DNA of 64,000 nt from Chrysomallon squamiferum (lineage: Eukaryota; Mollusca; Gastropoda; Neomphalida; Peltospiridae): the NCBI GenBank assembly GCA_012295275.1, contig CM022678.1, forward strand, positions 1,158,191-1,222,190, given 5' to 3'. The notes below the pieces were generated by a model that was given only the letters and a program-made list of their open reading frames with translations, was not told the DNA's origin and did not search any database. Made by a program: the position numbers and the translations under genes. Positions 31,130 to 44,280 of the stretch are shown here, piece by piece; positions within the stretch are counted from its first letter, which is position 1; the number at the start of each line of letters is the position of its first letter.

Positions 31130-33371
31130 CTATAGAGGAGTTGACAGAGAAAAACAGATCACTAGAGAGAAAACAGAGTATTTACGTGTGTGCGTGTGCA
31201 AGTGAAAAAAAAAAAAAAAAAAACGAGCTGAGAAAGTGTGCGAGTGTGTTTGTGTGTGTGTGTATGAGTGTCTGTGAGTGTCTGTGTGTGTGTGTGGAAC
31301 TGAAACAAAAAACGACCTAAGAAAGTGTGTGTGTACATATAAACATTATTTTCTCTTTGTTTCAACTTACTCGGGTCTACACGACAGTGTCTGGAAAGAG
31401 CGATTGATAGTCCTGAAATTTGCGTCATGTAATTACCCTCCTGTGACCCATTCAGACACTTCGTACTTTGTAAACAGAAAAGAAGAGAGAGCACGTTCCT
31501 GATAATGGAGACATTGGAGAAAAAAAAATATATATATATATAAAATTATTTTACCAAAATTAACAGACATACATCCCAAAATACACAGTTAACTCATATT
31601 GAAAATGTTTAGTAATAGTACTGTATGAAAATCAGCTGATGCAAAAATAATTGTAAAATATTTACTAAAATTAACTGTTACTAAATGACATGCATAAACA
31701 CACACCACAGACAATGACACACACACAAACACATACATACGTACGTACATACATAAATATAATATAAAAATTCACCTGCAAATTGAATTGGAGTTAGAAA
31801 AGGTGGACACGAAATTCAACAGACAAGTTTGAAATGATGGGCAGGTCTGCAGCTGTCGTTTGATGTCAGGATCTGTAAAATTCACTTTAGGCTCAAAATA
31901 ACATTTATCTAAGAGAAACAATAGAAATTATTTTTCTTTCAGCTACAATTGTTCATAGTTACTTCTTATAAACAGAAACGTGCAAATTCATACTGTACAA
32001 CAATAGCAATATTTACATTCAACCAACGTGATAGAACAATAACTAGTTTCGTTATATAATACACAGCTGTACGTTAGATACTATACGTACCACACGATAT
32101 GTTGTAAAGTGTGATAAGCTTATAGACGCTCAGCTGGTCAAGAGAGGAACACGAGGATAATGTTTTCTCTAGACAAATTATAGATGGCTGAAAGTTGCTG
32201 AAACAAAACAAAATGAAAATAATAATAGATAAAAAAACATTTTTAAAACGTCTACTTATTTTATAATAATTACTTAGATTTTAGTCTTCAACACATTTGT
32301 ACAACAGTTTAAAAGACAAAAGTATGGAGGAAATTGACAAACCCGTCCGTTTTATTTATCCTTTCCTTAATATTACGATTTACATCTTGAGTTAACATCA
32401 GCATCAAACATAAATTATTTTTGCCGATAATATTTATCAACAACTATCGATCTACTACGTCCACTACTGTATTACTACTACAGCCTTACTACTTCGACTA
32501 TACTACTATTATTAAAACCAATAAACGTAATATTATTATTAATAGACTATAACATCTACTACTACTACTATACTACTTCCACACTATTGTAGATATTATT
32601 ATTGTTACTACTACTTCTACTAAGCACTACTCCTCCACACTTCTGTGTATTTTGCTTTACGTGTACGTATTTCAAAAGGTAGATTCTAACACAGGCTGTT
32701 GACCTAACCCTCTGACATTTACGAAAGTGAGAAATCAAACATAATTTGAACACGTGGTTACAACGAATCATATTATGAAAAATACACGGCTGTTGTACAT
32801 CGTGTGAAGGAAGTAGGAAAATAATATGTATAAATGGATAAAACCGAGGACAAAAAATAAAAGTAATAATAATAAATAATTTTTACATCTCTATTTAACC
32901 AAGTTCAGAAGGTACATTTAGGCAAATATAATCAAAAGTTTTAAGTGTGTAATTATAAAAATAGTATAATAAAAAAATAAAATACTAATTTTAACATTGT
33001 CAAATAAAATCCTTTTCATGTTAAAATATACTAATATATTTCGAACATGTCTCCTACCTACAAAATACGTTCGCCTGGAAATTACGAATCAGTGAAATAA
33101 ATTCTGTTTGACAGTTCAAAAAACAGCTGTTGGCCTGCAAAACTAAGTTAAAATACATTATCAACAATGAAACCACAACATATTAACGGTAACGATGATA
33201 GTAGAGACACAATTATAATATAGTTATTTTTGTAACTTTAAAACACAGACCAGTGTTACTTATTTTAATTACTTATGAGTGGTACACACACACACGTACA
33301 TACGTTCATACATGATTACATATTTTACCTGTGAACACGGTCGCTAGGACAAGGAGCTGGTAGACAGCCAT
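31130..33371 (-). CDS. Secreted cysteine-rich protein, six exons, 152 residues
   Basis: Exons on the - strand: 33371-33329, 33142-33058, 32197-32091, 31872-31776, 31465-31371, 31161-31130; total 459 nt, a whole number of codons with TAG at 31132-31130. All joins keep phase, with standard GT/AG borders. The N-terminus MAVYQLLVLATVFTVLQA is a clear signal peptide, with likely cleavage before NSC. The mature part has twelve cysteines in all, at residues 21, 25, 42, 51, 59, 78, 89, 95, 110, 114, 138 and 145, with a half-repeated layout (SCFLNCQTEFISLI; TCPSFQTCLLNFVS). It is therefore a disulfide-rich extracellular protein, perhaps related to invertebrate four-helix cysteine-rich families such as DUF19-type, but I do not recognise it with certainty. 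The last exon is short and its call is the weakest. Confidence 0.62.
31206..31320 (+). repeat. Poly(A) and GTGT tracts within an intron
   Basis: A19 run at 31206-31224 followed by (GTGT)n at 31240-31296, in the last intron of the - strand gene. Open frames here are simple-repeat artefacts. Confidence 0.8.
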
Positions 33372-34453
33372 GTTGTCAGCTCCAACACTAAATATATCTA
33401 CGTAATAAAATATTCAGTTTTATTTTTATTATTTGTTTAACAATAACTGTGTGTGCGTTTATTGAATATTCTTCTTACAGAGATTTATTATGAATGCTTA
33501 ATGCACCGTTCATTTTAAATGGCAAGAAAAATGTAAGCAACTGTGCTCTTAAAAATAAATTAAATAGAGCGAAACAAAATACATACATAAATAAAAACAT
33601 ATATACAAAATGCATTACCATCACCATTTATGTGCATTGTTCGTAACTGTAGTATAGTGGCTTCACTAACTACATTAATTTTCAAATAGAAAAAGTGAAC
33701 AAGATTGTGTTGAAAACTGTACACTTACACTATATACTTCAGATGAATCATGCAGGCTATGCAAGCAAGTGAAGCAGAATACACAGTTTGTAACTACTGA
33801 GTTAGCATGTTATAAAAAAAAGAATGACTCATAATAAAGTTATCGTTTTAAATGGAAAACGAATAAGGGTTGAAACAACGACTGAAAATGAACACGTTAG
33901 TGATGATGTTAGAAAATAATAACCAGTAAACAACATCGTGATAGCGTTTGCTGAAAGCTACGCAAATCAGAAACCAAGACAAGCCAGGTGAAGAAGCAAA
34001 TCATGGATCTTTGAGGAAAACTTTGGCACCTGCTTGAAGAGACAAGTCTACTACACGCACGCACACGCACACACTTACCACTTTAATGTAAAACAAAACA
34101 AGTATTTCAAAATGTACACATTTCATTTACTTTACATCTCAGCTATAGATATAGATAATTATGCCAGAGAAAATACAAAATATACAACAATGTAATTAAT
34201 TTGACACATTATCTTTTGATATTAAACTGTTCACGTAATATGTCAATTTCCACAGCTTTCAGAATTCAATACTAATAAAACAATATACTAAAATTTTCAC
34301 AATACATTGAATAGAGATTGAAGCATCAAATATATATACAAAATTATTACAGAAATATATGTTTTCATTATTAGAAATGTTTCAGAATATTTGAACAGAA
34401 ACTGCATTACATATTTCGATAAACTATGTCTGTTTGAACTGACTTATTAATAT

Positions 34454-34504
<51 letters not shown>

Positions 34505-34740
34505 TTTCGTTGATACAAAGACATATTTCGACTTTTTATTATTTCTTTTTTTATAATGCAATTGTATTAGTTCATAATTGTTTTTGTGAGTATTATTTTT
34601 AAATTAAAAAGCAAACGCCAGAGTTCGGATTCACCGTAAAACGAACACCTCCCAACAAAAAAACAAACAACAACAACAACAACAACAAACAAACAAACAA
34701 ACAAACTCGGTTCTACATCCCGACACGATTCCACTATCTA
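33372..34740. other. 5' flank of the secreted-protein gene
   Basis: On the - strand, GATATATTTAG just before the ATG exon could be an acceptor for a 5' UTR exon near 33730-33790 (ends ATATAGT/GTAAGTG). Otherwise AT-rich, with (TTA)n at 34456-34502 and (CAA)n/(AAAC)n at 34668-34704. Confidence 0.4.
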
Positions 34741-34771
34741 GAAAATTATAGAGATCAGTTCTATTACGTGA

Positions 34772-34779
34772 TGACGTCA
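34772..34779. promoter_or_regulatory. Palindromic CRE-type site TGACGTCA
   Basis: A perfect TGACGTCA in otherwise AT-rich sequence. It may be chance; no gene start is firmly linked to it. Confidence 0.3.
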
Positions 34780-35149
34780 CTGATCGTAGCAGTGTTACTG
34801 TCAAACGTTGATATGTGTAATGATAAGTCACTCTCAAAAAAGAAACAACTTGGAAGTATAAAGAATTTTACTAAAAAATATCTGTTCTTACTGACACAGG
34901 TTCACTGTAAAGTCGAAGAAACACTGGTGTATATTTCTACGATAAAAAGTAAATCTATTGTTCTATTCACAGTTGTATTCACTGTTAAAATTATATACGT
35001 ATCAAATATTTTACCTGAAACTGGCACATAACTGAATAATAAATAAATAAATAAATGAATGAAAGGAAATGAAATCAATCATTAATATTATAATGAGAAA
35101 TGCATCACAAGCATTCATAAGTAATTTACAGTCTGTTGTGTTTTTAGGA

Positions 35150-36330
35150 GTGTCCAAAAGTTTCTGTTAGAGGTCGTTATCTGTTATTCATTGTTTTCCT
35201 ATTTCAGTAAGTTGTTCTGGCTTCTCTGTATTTTCTTCTGAGTGATTTGCATTTACTACCAAACCATGCCTTATTTCCTCGCTTGGGGGTAAATCTTCTA
35301 CAATATCCAAATGTATTTATTGTTGTGTTCACGAATACGTTACTGATACTGTTCAAGTGGTTTTAAGCTGTTCGTGTGAAAAAGATTCACTTAGCTTATC
35401 TAAATCTGTGATAATAGTCGTGATGGTTTCTTTATTTACATTTTCACTGTATTTGTCAGCTAGATGTTTATTTCATTTTCGGAACTTCAGTTCAGTATCG
35501 TCAATATCATCTATTTGTTGTTTCATTTTTGAAACTCTGGAGGAAATAATAATGTCTGAATATAAAGGTTAAAAATCAAGAACTTCACATTTTGAGATTT
35601 TCTCTAATACACATAGAAAGACTATAGCATAATCAGCTATACTTGTTACCTTACAAGTAGTTTTACAAATATTTTTATCATTACCAATTCTTCTATTTGC
35701 AATATACATGTTGCTATTTATGCAAAATTCAGTAAGTTTATATCCATGGTTATTTGGCCTACCAATATCCTGACTTTTTCTTTCTAGAGAAATTCTAAAA
35801 TGTAGCAGATCGTTTGGCTCGTTCATAAAATTAAAAAATTCATCTGAAAACTGTATCATGTTATTTTCTTCAGTTTCACACATTATTTAATCTGGGAATC
35901 TCCGTGTTTTTGCGTTAAAGTCGCCAACGAGATCAATATTATTTTCAGTAGATATGTTACTAAGTTCGTCTTATCACTGTTAAAATAATGAGAGCCTTCA
36001 GGCGGTATATACACAACGCCAATAATTATATTATATATTCTTCTAGATACCACTGGATCTTTAAATTTAAACCATAATACATGTTCACATGGTTTTTGAT
36101 AAACACATACTTATGCATATGCCACCCGATTTAGCACTTGATTTTCCATTTCTATTATTTCTATATACTGCATAACCTGGTATTTCCACCTGATCAGTAT
36201 CGTCAAGTTTTGTTTCTACTAAACACAAAATATCAAACTGATTAAAAAAGTTTAAAAATTCAGGTTATAGTCAGTTTTGTTTTCAATCCAGATACATTTA
36301 AAAATACAATATTTGCAGAACTAGTAGCTT
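35150..36330 (-). pseudogene. LINE endonuclease domain fragment, decayed
   Basis: Reading the - strand from 36290 to 35160 gives, in order and in several frames: FDILCLVETKLDDTDQVEI and PGYAVYRNNRNGKSS, then LVGDFNAKT, then RPNNHGYKLTEFCINSNMYI and SIADYAIVFLC, then WFGSKCKSLRRKYREA. These are the successive motifs of the apurinic-type endonuclease and linker of a non-LTR retrotransposon. Stops and frameshifts separate them; no reverse transcriptase follows. 36340-36460 (GC-richer) may be its 5' part. Confidence 0.75.
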
Positions 36331-36599
36331 TGTCTCTATTTGTGTAAAAGTGGTGGTTCGATACTTCATCTTGATTGTCGCCAGCGTCAATCCTCCGGCC
36401 GTCCTAGCCAGGATCTTTCTCCGGTGAGGAGTAACTGCGGGCACTTGTGTCTGAAACGACTTTCGTTTGTGTTTTTCTTAAGAAACGATTACGAAGTAAT
36501 ACACTATAGAACCAGGAAAGAACAGCATTATTTTCATTTATTTATTTATTTATTACATTATATAGTTAAAGAAACAAATACATAGTTAGTTTTAATTAC

Positions 36600-39500
36600 A
36601 GATTAATTAATGAACTAATTTATTAGATTGAATTATATGTTTGTGTAAACAACAACAACAAATAAAAAAAGCACCAATAAGAGAAGCGGTGTTTAAGTAT
36701 AACCACTGCTGATGAACGAACAGTTTGTAAAAATAATAATGTGTTCTTTGTTCAGTTGTCTTATAAAGTAGTCGATGGAGGAATAACATTTCTACGTAAT
36801 AACTGATTATTTGAATATCAAACTGAAATTAATTGATGCTGATACCATTCAACCTATTAGGGAAGTTATAGAAAGTGAAATATAATTATGTTAAGTAATT
36901 CGTTAAAATTATTTTGAAATTTTAGTCAACGTTAATAAAGTAATATGTTCATTTCAATGTACTGATTTGGTATAATTAAAATGTAATACTGAGCTGTAAT
37001 TCAAAACGGCTAAAACTGGCATTCCTTATTACAATTATATTTATTGGTTGCTTTTGTTCTTGTTTTAATCTTTTGTATTTTTTTATTATGTTTAGTTTCT
37101 GTAATGTATTTTTCTAAACAGTTTAATGTGGAGTGTCTTCTCTTTGAAATCATTTCTTACGAGATTAAAATTATTTTATTGTTAAATTTCTTGTTTTGCT
37201 TTATATTAAATTAATTATTAAATTACATTAATGAAATTAATAAAGAAATTAAACCAAAGATAAATAGTACTGACTTGGTAAATGTTTCAGAATGAAAATT
37301 TTATTTTTACTACTCACTATTCTCTACCATTACATTTTAAAAATAAAAAAAACTCACTGTTCAAGGTCATGTAACATTAAGGTCAGACCATCGTCACATG
37401 ATCTAGACATGTACATATTTAAAATACTTAACGTGAGTTTTGTCACAGAGAACTAACTAGGAAAGAATAGACTTTATTGTTATACAAGTGTGTATTACTT
37501 TTATTATAGAAAATAAAATGTGCCCAGTTTTAAAAATAAGTGTAATAATGGACATTTTAAAATTTAACTGCGATTGTGACTGTTCCATTTATATTTATTG
37601 TATTTTTGAATAGTTTATTATGTGTGCATATCATTGTCACATGTATATATTTTAAAAAAGATATCGGTGTTCCGAACATAATGATAATAATAATAATAAT
37701 AGCAAAGGATGTATTTTTACTTCGTTAATTCGACTTTATTAGTATAGAGATTAGTAATAATTAATAATGAAATATAATAACAAAACAATTTAAATAATGA
37801 AATAAAAAAATAATAAAATAATATATCTATATGTGAATCACTTTTATGTAACGCCTTTTGTTAATTAATCTGGTTTCTGTTGGAGACTAAGATTAAGTGT
37901 GAGAAATTGTACACAGTGTTCTGTTTCAGTGTTAAATTTCTAAGACCTGTAGAACATAAGCTGCAAATAATATTTGGTTTCCAAAAGCTGATGTTTATAT
38001 AATGTGATGCTAAAAAGAATGCGCGCTATTCTTTACTATAAAACAGATATCAGTACCGAATACAGAACTTCCGTGGAACCTAATGTTATTGAACGAAGTT
38101 GAGAAGTTAATTAGCTGATTATGAAAGAAAATATATCTATTTTGATTATTATTTTTGTGTTGTTGCCCTTATATTGTGTTGTTCGTTCTCTCTGCTTTCT
38201 ATATAGATACATCCAGTAAAGATGATAAAGTAATGCTAAAACTGTGCATATAATAATTTTATTACATCAGTAGTTTCAGTCGTATCACAACTATACTTAA
38301 TCATTCACTATATATATTGATGGAGTATCTTCTCAATAAAATGAATTTTGACAAACGGTAATGAAATATTTAAATTAATTATTGTTAAATTTCTTGTTTT
38401 CGTTAAATGAAATTATTTATCAAATTAAGAATTCAGAAATTAAACGAAAGATTAATAATACGATATCAGCTGGTTTTGTGAATGTTTGAGAATGAAGAGT
38501 TTATTGTTAATGCCCTGTTTTCTCTGTCGTTACATTCTAAAATAATCAAGCTCATTGGTCAAGGTCACTGTTACTTTAAGGTAAGATCATTTTTATGATT
38601 TCTAGATACGTTCTACTTTAAAATATTTAACATGAATTTTAATAGGAAAAAAATCTTTACTGTCTTAGAGGTGTTTATTATTTTATAAAATAAAATAAAA
38701 TTCGGCTAGTTTTAATAAATAAATTGTTTAATGGGGAGTTTTTGTGCTGAACTGCCAGTGTGATTGTTCAATGTTTTTAAGTAGTTTATTATGTGTATAT
38801 CATTGTCATTGAGTGTTCGGAAGATGTGAATACTACTACTGCAACAACAACTACTTCTACTACTACTGTTTTCTTTCTAAGCACAACTGTCAAGTCCACT
38901 GAATTTATTTTCACTCTACTGCAACCTGTTTATAAATTAAAAATTGTGTTGTATGTATGTGAGTGTGTGTGTGATGTTTGTGTTCTATACTGTATATAGA
39001 CACATGTATCCAATAAAGATAATAAAATGATGCTTACCCAGTCCCCAGTGTCTCTGTAAAACTGATAAAAACAGTTTTATTAAATTATTGATTTTATTTG
39101 TACAATGACAGTGAAGTACAAACATAAATATACAATAACCTTACTCTACGAAGTTAAAAACAAAACTGATATCTAAGACAAAAACCAGTTAGTTATCTTT
39201 TTTTTGTGGGGGGGTTCTGTAATCCTAAATGATATATATTGTCTTTTATAAACACATATGAGTACCGTTTACAGAACTTTCGGTCAGCTTTACTGTTATC
39301 GAGGGAAGTTAAGAAATTATTTAAAAAAATGTGATTTATTTGTTGTTGTTTGTATCTGTAAGTCTTTGTTTACTCTCTTTCCATTCCTTGTATGTTGTTA
39401 TACATGTATCCAGTAAACATGATAAAGTAATGCAAGGTGTGTGCATATCTGAGATGAATAATTTTATTACACCAGTCATTTCAGTTCTACTACCACTGTA

Positions 39501-39700
39501 CTTAATCTCTCATTATATAGGTCTGTATATATATCTATCTATATAAATAAAGATGAAACGTATAATTGAATTAAAGGCTATAAATTAAAAATATGTTTAC
39601 GAGTTAGTGTACTCAAGAGACTGAATGAAAGTTAAACGTAGTGTGATTGAGAAATCAAATTAAATAATTAAATAAACAATGTCTGTGGTGACACGAAAAG
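36600..39700. repeat. Diverged duplicated segments, non-coding
   Basis: 36640-37560 matches 51180-51900 (AGAGAAGCGRTGTTTAAGTA, then GTTCAGTTGTCTTATAAART). 38200-38330, 39000-39120 and 39400-39510 are copies of one element (ACATGTATCCARTAAAGATG) with further copies at 50400, 52670 and 58765. No reading frame survives. Confidence 0.6.
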
Positions 39701-39754
39701 AAAGTAGTCTTCCTTACTTGATGTACAACATAAGTCTTAATAGCAATCATAATT

Positions 39755-40130
39755 GCGTGTGTATGTGTGTGTGTGTGTGCGTGAGTGTGTATGTGTGTAT
39801 CTGTGTGTGTGTATCTCTGTGTGTGTGTATCTGTGTGTGTATGTGTGTGTATGTCTCTGTGTGTGTATCTGTGTGTGTATCTCTGTGTGTGTGTATCTGT
39901 GTGTGCATGTGTGTGTATGTCTCTGTGTGTGTATCTGTGTGTGTATGTGTATGTGTGTGTGTATGTGTGTGTGTGCGTCCGTGTGTATGTGTGTGTATCT
40001 GTGTGTGTATCTCTGTGTGTGTGTGTATCTGTGTGTGTGTGTATGTCTCTGTGTGTGTATCTGTGTGTGTGGATGTGTGTGTGTGTGTGTGTGTATGTCT
40101 CTGTGTGTGTATCTGTGTGTGCGGATGATC
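39755..40130 (+). repeat. (GTGT)n-rich higher-order microsatellite
   Basis: About 370 bp of TGTGTGTATCTGTGTGTGTATG units with a higher-order 80-120 bp period (CTCTGTGTGTGTATCTGTG). It ends directly at the copy of the non-coding exon at 40131. All overlapping open frames are artefacts. Confidence 0.95.
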
Positions 40131-40212
40131 CACAGAGCGAGCAGACAGCGTAGAATTTGTAACAATTCGTAAGTTCACAAGATTCGACTTTTACCCTGAT
40201 TTCGATTGACAG
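40131..40212 (+). ncRNA. Non-coding first-exon copy 2
   Basis: CACAGAGCGAGCAGACAGCG ... TTCGATTGACAG then GTTGAT. Donor weaker than in the other copies. Promoter sequence upstream has been replaced by the GT repeat. Confidence 0.4.
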
Positions 40213-40520
40213 GTTGATAATTGTTTTACTACATTGCTATTAGTAATGGCTGTTGATTGTTTATTTATTCCTCAGTATATTTTATTTTATTTTGTTTTAT
40301 TCTTTTTACGGAGAACCCGGATTCTAACATCTGAAATTCAACTCACGTTTGCGTTTTCATTTAAAAATAATACACACCAACAATTGTGAACTAATAAAAT
40401 TATTATAGATAAATAAATAAATAATGAACAAAAATATATTTATAGTATTTTTTTTTTCATCGCATAATAAAAAGTCGAAATCTATATAGTATATTTGTTT
40501 TATGAACAAACATTGTATTG

Positions 40521-40589
<69 letters not shown>

Positions 40590-40824
40590 GTAATAATAAT
40601 TAATAAGTAGCCTCTACGTATACGTTGTTGAATTATCTCGTAAAGCAGTCGATAGAAAAATAATTTTGGGGAATAACTGATTATTTAATATATATATTGT
40701 AAAATAGTTTATTTAGGAGTGTAAAATAATTATGATTAGCCACAGAAAAATGTTTCGGTGTAAAATATTTGTGACAAGATTTATGACATGAACTTTGTTA
40801 CTTTCTTTTTTCTTTTTCTATGAA

Positions 40825-40910
<86 letters not shown>

Positions 40911-41335
40911 GTAGTAGTAGTATTTGATTGTTATTAGTTTTTTTATTTATTTATTTATTTATTTAGTTTTTTGTTGATAATCGTTTAATATGGAATTTCT
41001 TCTCATTAACATTTTTGACAAGGCATTGCTAAATATCTCGACTTCACCGAAGAATAATTTAATTATTTTATTAAATTACATCCCTACGATAAATTAAATA
41101 ACGGATAAATACTATAATACTATAATTTTATATTGTTTGAAAATAAACTTTTAATATTAAAACTTAATGATAAAAGCGACTAAGTTCAGGTCATTGTCAC
41201 GTCATCTAAACAGTTGAAATAAAGTCAGTTTTGTCACGTAGACACGAGCAAGAAGAAAAATGTGTTCCTTTTCAAGTGATTATTTTCTTTACACAAAAAT
41301 AGAATATTATTTACAATATCCAGAAACCACTAAAA
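40213..41335. other. AT-rich with long (TAA)n and (TTA)n
   Basis: (TAA)n at 40519-40590 and (TTA)n at 40826-40910 form a long inverted pair able to make a hairpin. Dispersed repeat (GCAGTCGATAGAAAAATAA) near 40635. No gene. Confidence 0.6.
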
Positions 41336-41339
41336 TAAT

Positions 41340-44160
41340 TTTTTTACCAGTATTTACTTTTTATATTTGCTCTCGGACACACGTATAAACTTGGTATTGG
41401 CGTCGTACTGTGCAGCTGCTAGCAAGTCCTGAATCAGCTGAAATTGTGTTTTTTTCCCACCTCGGCACAGATACACTTTTGTTCAGATACCACAATAAAG
41501 AGTAACGTTTCCCTTTTCCAGTGAACTGTTTGTCTTTGTTTTAATTAATGTGTGTGAGGTATGATTTTTGCCCTTGAAGAATCAAACAGCGTGGCATGCC
41601 TCTCAACGTGTCGCAAGAAAGCACATGGTTTTGTTTCTGCACACCCCATTCGCGTTAAAAAGGCTAAAGTAATCTTATAAAATGATGTTTTCTTTTCATA
41701 AATCAAACGAAACTTTGTTTCATAATTAAAAAATAAAAAAATAAAAAAAAAAAGTAAAAATATAAAACAAACAGGTTTTTAGACTGAAAGTTCTCTTTCA
41801 TTCCGCAAAAAAATACCCGAAAAGAACAATTTCTGCACTTTATAAAAAAAAAGAAAACAAAAACAACAAAAAAAACCCCACAAAAAAACCCAACAAAAAC
41901 AAATGGAGATTATTCTGAGGATATCATGGTGAAAATGCGTGGAGACTTAAAAGACGGTCACTCTTTGTTCAGAGGTGAACTTTGACATGGATCAGTGTTC
42001 TCACTAAACAAGTGGATGGGAATGTGTTCTGAAGGAAAGTACAAGAGATCACCTTGAAAACAATAGAATGAAGGGTTGTATGAATAGTAAAGAGTACTGA
42101 TATTTATATACAGTTTTTTGTTATTTGTTCAATTATGTATGTATGTTTGTGTGTTTGTGTGTGTATGATTATTTTTTTCTTGACCTCCTCTTGCTAAAAA
42201 ATACTAATAGTTTTTGTTCGAGGAAGTTGATGTTAACGAGTTCAAGGGAGATAATTTGTAATCGCTCTGTTGTGGATTTTAACCAGTTTGAGTTTGACAT
42301 TAGTTTGTTTTGAACTTACATTTCCGTTCATTCAGTTGAATAATTGCATACGTTTTCTTGAAATAACAATAACAATAATAATAATAATAATAGCATGGCT
42401 GTAACTAGACTATTATTGAAATGAGGAAAAACAACAACAACAACAACAACAAAACATTTAATCGTCGAGCGGGGACCGCCTAAGTCATAGACATAAATGA
42501 ATTCATTTAGTGGATATCGTTTCTATCGGAATAGAGATTTATATTTTATGTCTTTAAAATCTTTGAGAAAAAAAATCTTCAATTTCGGTACGAGACATTT
42601 ACCTCATTTGCCTCAGTGTAGTTATGGCCTTAAATAAAAAGGAAAGATGGAAATACAAAGATAAAGTTCTTTGGTTAGACCTAATAAATTGGCACATATT
42701 GAAAGTTACCAGATGTTAGCATCAAATGGCTGCATTCTGAAACAGGATAATCCTTAAGAATATCATAATTTGTTTGAGAAAAACAGATTAAAATGTACTT
42801 ATGTGCATATTACAGAATATGTTAGCGAAGTGAACTGTTTGTGAGCTGAGCTCAGTCATTTCACCCCACCCCAAGTCACGTACATGTTTGTAGTTTGAAG
42901 TATGTATTCTTATGTCTCTTTTTGCACAGATCTTTTCATCGTGAACAAAAGGCAGGATTATGATTAGGTATTTTATTGTATTTTAAAGTATTGACTCCAA
43001 ATGTCGTCAAATTTTAGGGCCAGTTTTGAGCTGCTAGGTCAAATCTAAACAGGGAATGAATTTTGAATAAATAAATAAATAATAAATAAATAGTATCTAT
43101 ATATTAAATTCTTAAAATATCTGCATAATGAAATTTCTCTGTATAGACGTGTGAAAGATATGAACTGACATAAATCAGGATTTTCTTTAAACGATGTGTG
43201 GTTTTTAAAGTTGTTTTATTGAAATTTTTGGAGAACATCATCAACTGCACTGTTGTTCGAATAAAGATAGAAACATAATTTTTTTTTTATGCTTTCTTTT
43301 TGTAAAATGATCTATAAGATAGGGGGAGGGAAATAATAAAGAAAACATAAAATAAAATAAAATAAGACAGTTTTGGTTCCAAGATTAAATTTACTTGCCT
43401 GTATCTACATATGCACGCATTCTGATATGTTACTACGAATATGTTTTTGCACTAATCGGAAGTTTCTACGTGTAAACCACGTTTACCGGTCCAAGTCCAC
43501 AACCCGGTTAATATTTTACGTGATTTAAAATGTCGGCATGTTGTATCAGCAAATAAAATGCTAATGAAATCTGGTAACGTATATTTTTTTTTGTATTGGG
43601 ATAAATATATAATTCCGTAGATTCTTTACATACTTTTTCTTCTTCTTCTTCTTCTTTATGTGTGATAAGTTTTCTTTGTTTTTGGTTACGTGGCATTAGA
43701 ATAATCCAAAATGGCGCCGGTATTCATAAACAAATTGCGTTGTAATTGTTTACTAACTGAAATTCTCGAAAGGCTTAGGAAATTAATTTAAAAATTAATC
43801 CGCTCTTGAAACCTTCCATCCTATCTGTATAGTTATCAGTCTGTGATTAGACTCAGAAAATATGATTCGGCAGTCAGTATTATAATAAAAGTTACGCCTC
43901 TTTTCAGCAAATTATTTGTAAATGTGAGTGCGTCCCCATTTCATGTAGCGTAATAAAACCACGTAGAAGTTTATTTATTGTGCCAACTGCTGTTTTGAAA
44001 TAAACAATTAATCGAATTGTAATCCCACATACATCTACATAAACTAGATGACACAGTACAAAAACGGTACAAACAAGCACATTGTGTTTCTGTATTGTTA
44101 TTTTGATTTTCTCACTCTCTAGTTCATTTTATTATTATTTTATATCTAGTAAATTTAATT
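41340..44160. repeat. Segmental duplicate A, partner of 55.6-58.3 and 59.6-59.8 kb
   Basis: Matching strings in order: CTCGGACACACGTATAAACT (41372; 55650), GATCACCTTGAAAACAATAG (42048; 55917 variant), GCTGAGCTCAGTCATTTCAC (42845; 56452 variant), the ACGTGATTTAAAATG segment (43519; 57850), ATAATCCAAAATGGCGCCGG (43702; 58023), ATACATCTACATAAACTAGA (44029; 59623). No open frame is kept. Confidence 0.7.
43485..43532 (+). promoter_or_regulatory. Copy of the promoter/ATG segment, ATG exon broken
   Basis: TTTACCGGTCC, then ACGTGATTTAAAATG. The ATG is followed by seven codons and TAA, so it no longer encodes the exon seen at 1875. A YY1-like AAAATGGCGCC follows at 43708. Confidence 0.4.
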
Positions 44161-44280
44161 TTGTTGATATCTAAATATTCAAATTTTCTCACAATCTATG
44201 TATTTGGATTTTCTGGCAGAAAAAAAAAAGTGTAATAACTGTTTCTGACAAATTCCCTTTTAATCAACTGAAATTCTGTA

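Noticed and set aside
31057-31320. + strand frame MNHYVSQFAS...
   Set aside because: Overlaps the last exons of the better supported - strand gene and ends in simple repeats.
34768-35031. Frame MMTSLIVAVLLSNVDM... resembling a secreted protein
   Set aside because: Hydrophobic start, but otherwise low-complexity K/I/V-rich sequence with no splice support or cysteine pattern.
39679-40178. Long open frames on both strands of C-V-C-V and H-T-H-T type
   Set aside because: Pure products of the (GTGT)n repeat; open in all frames with no splice or start context.
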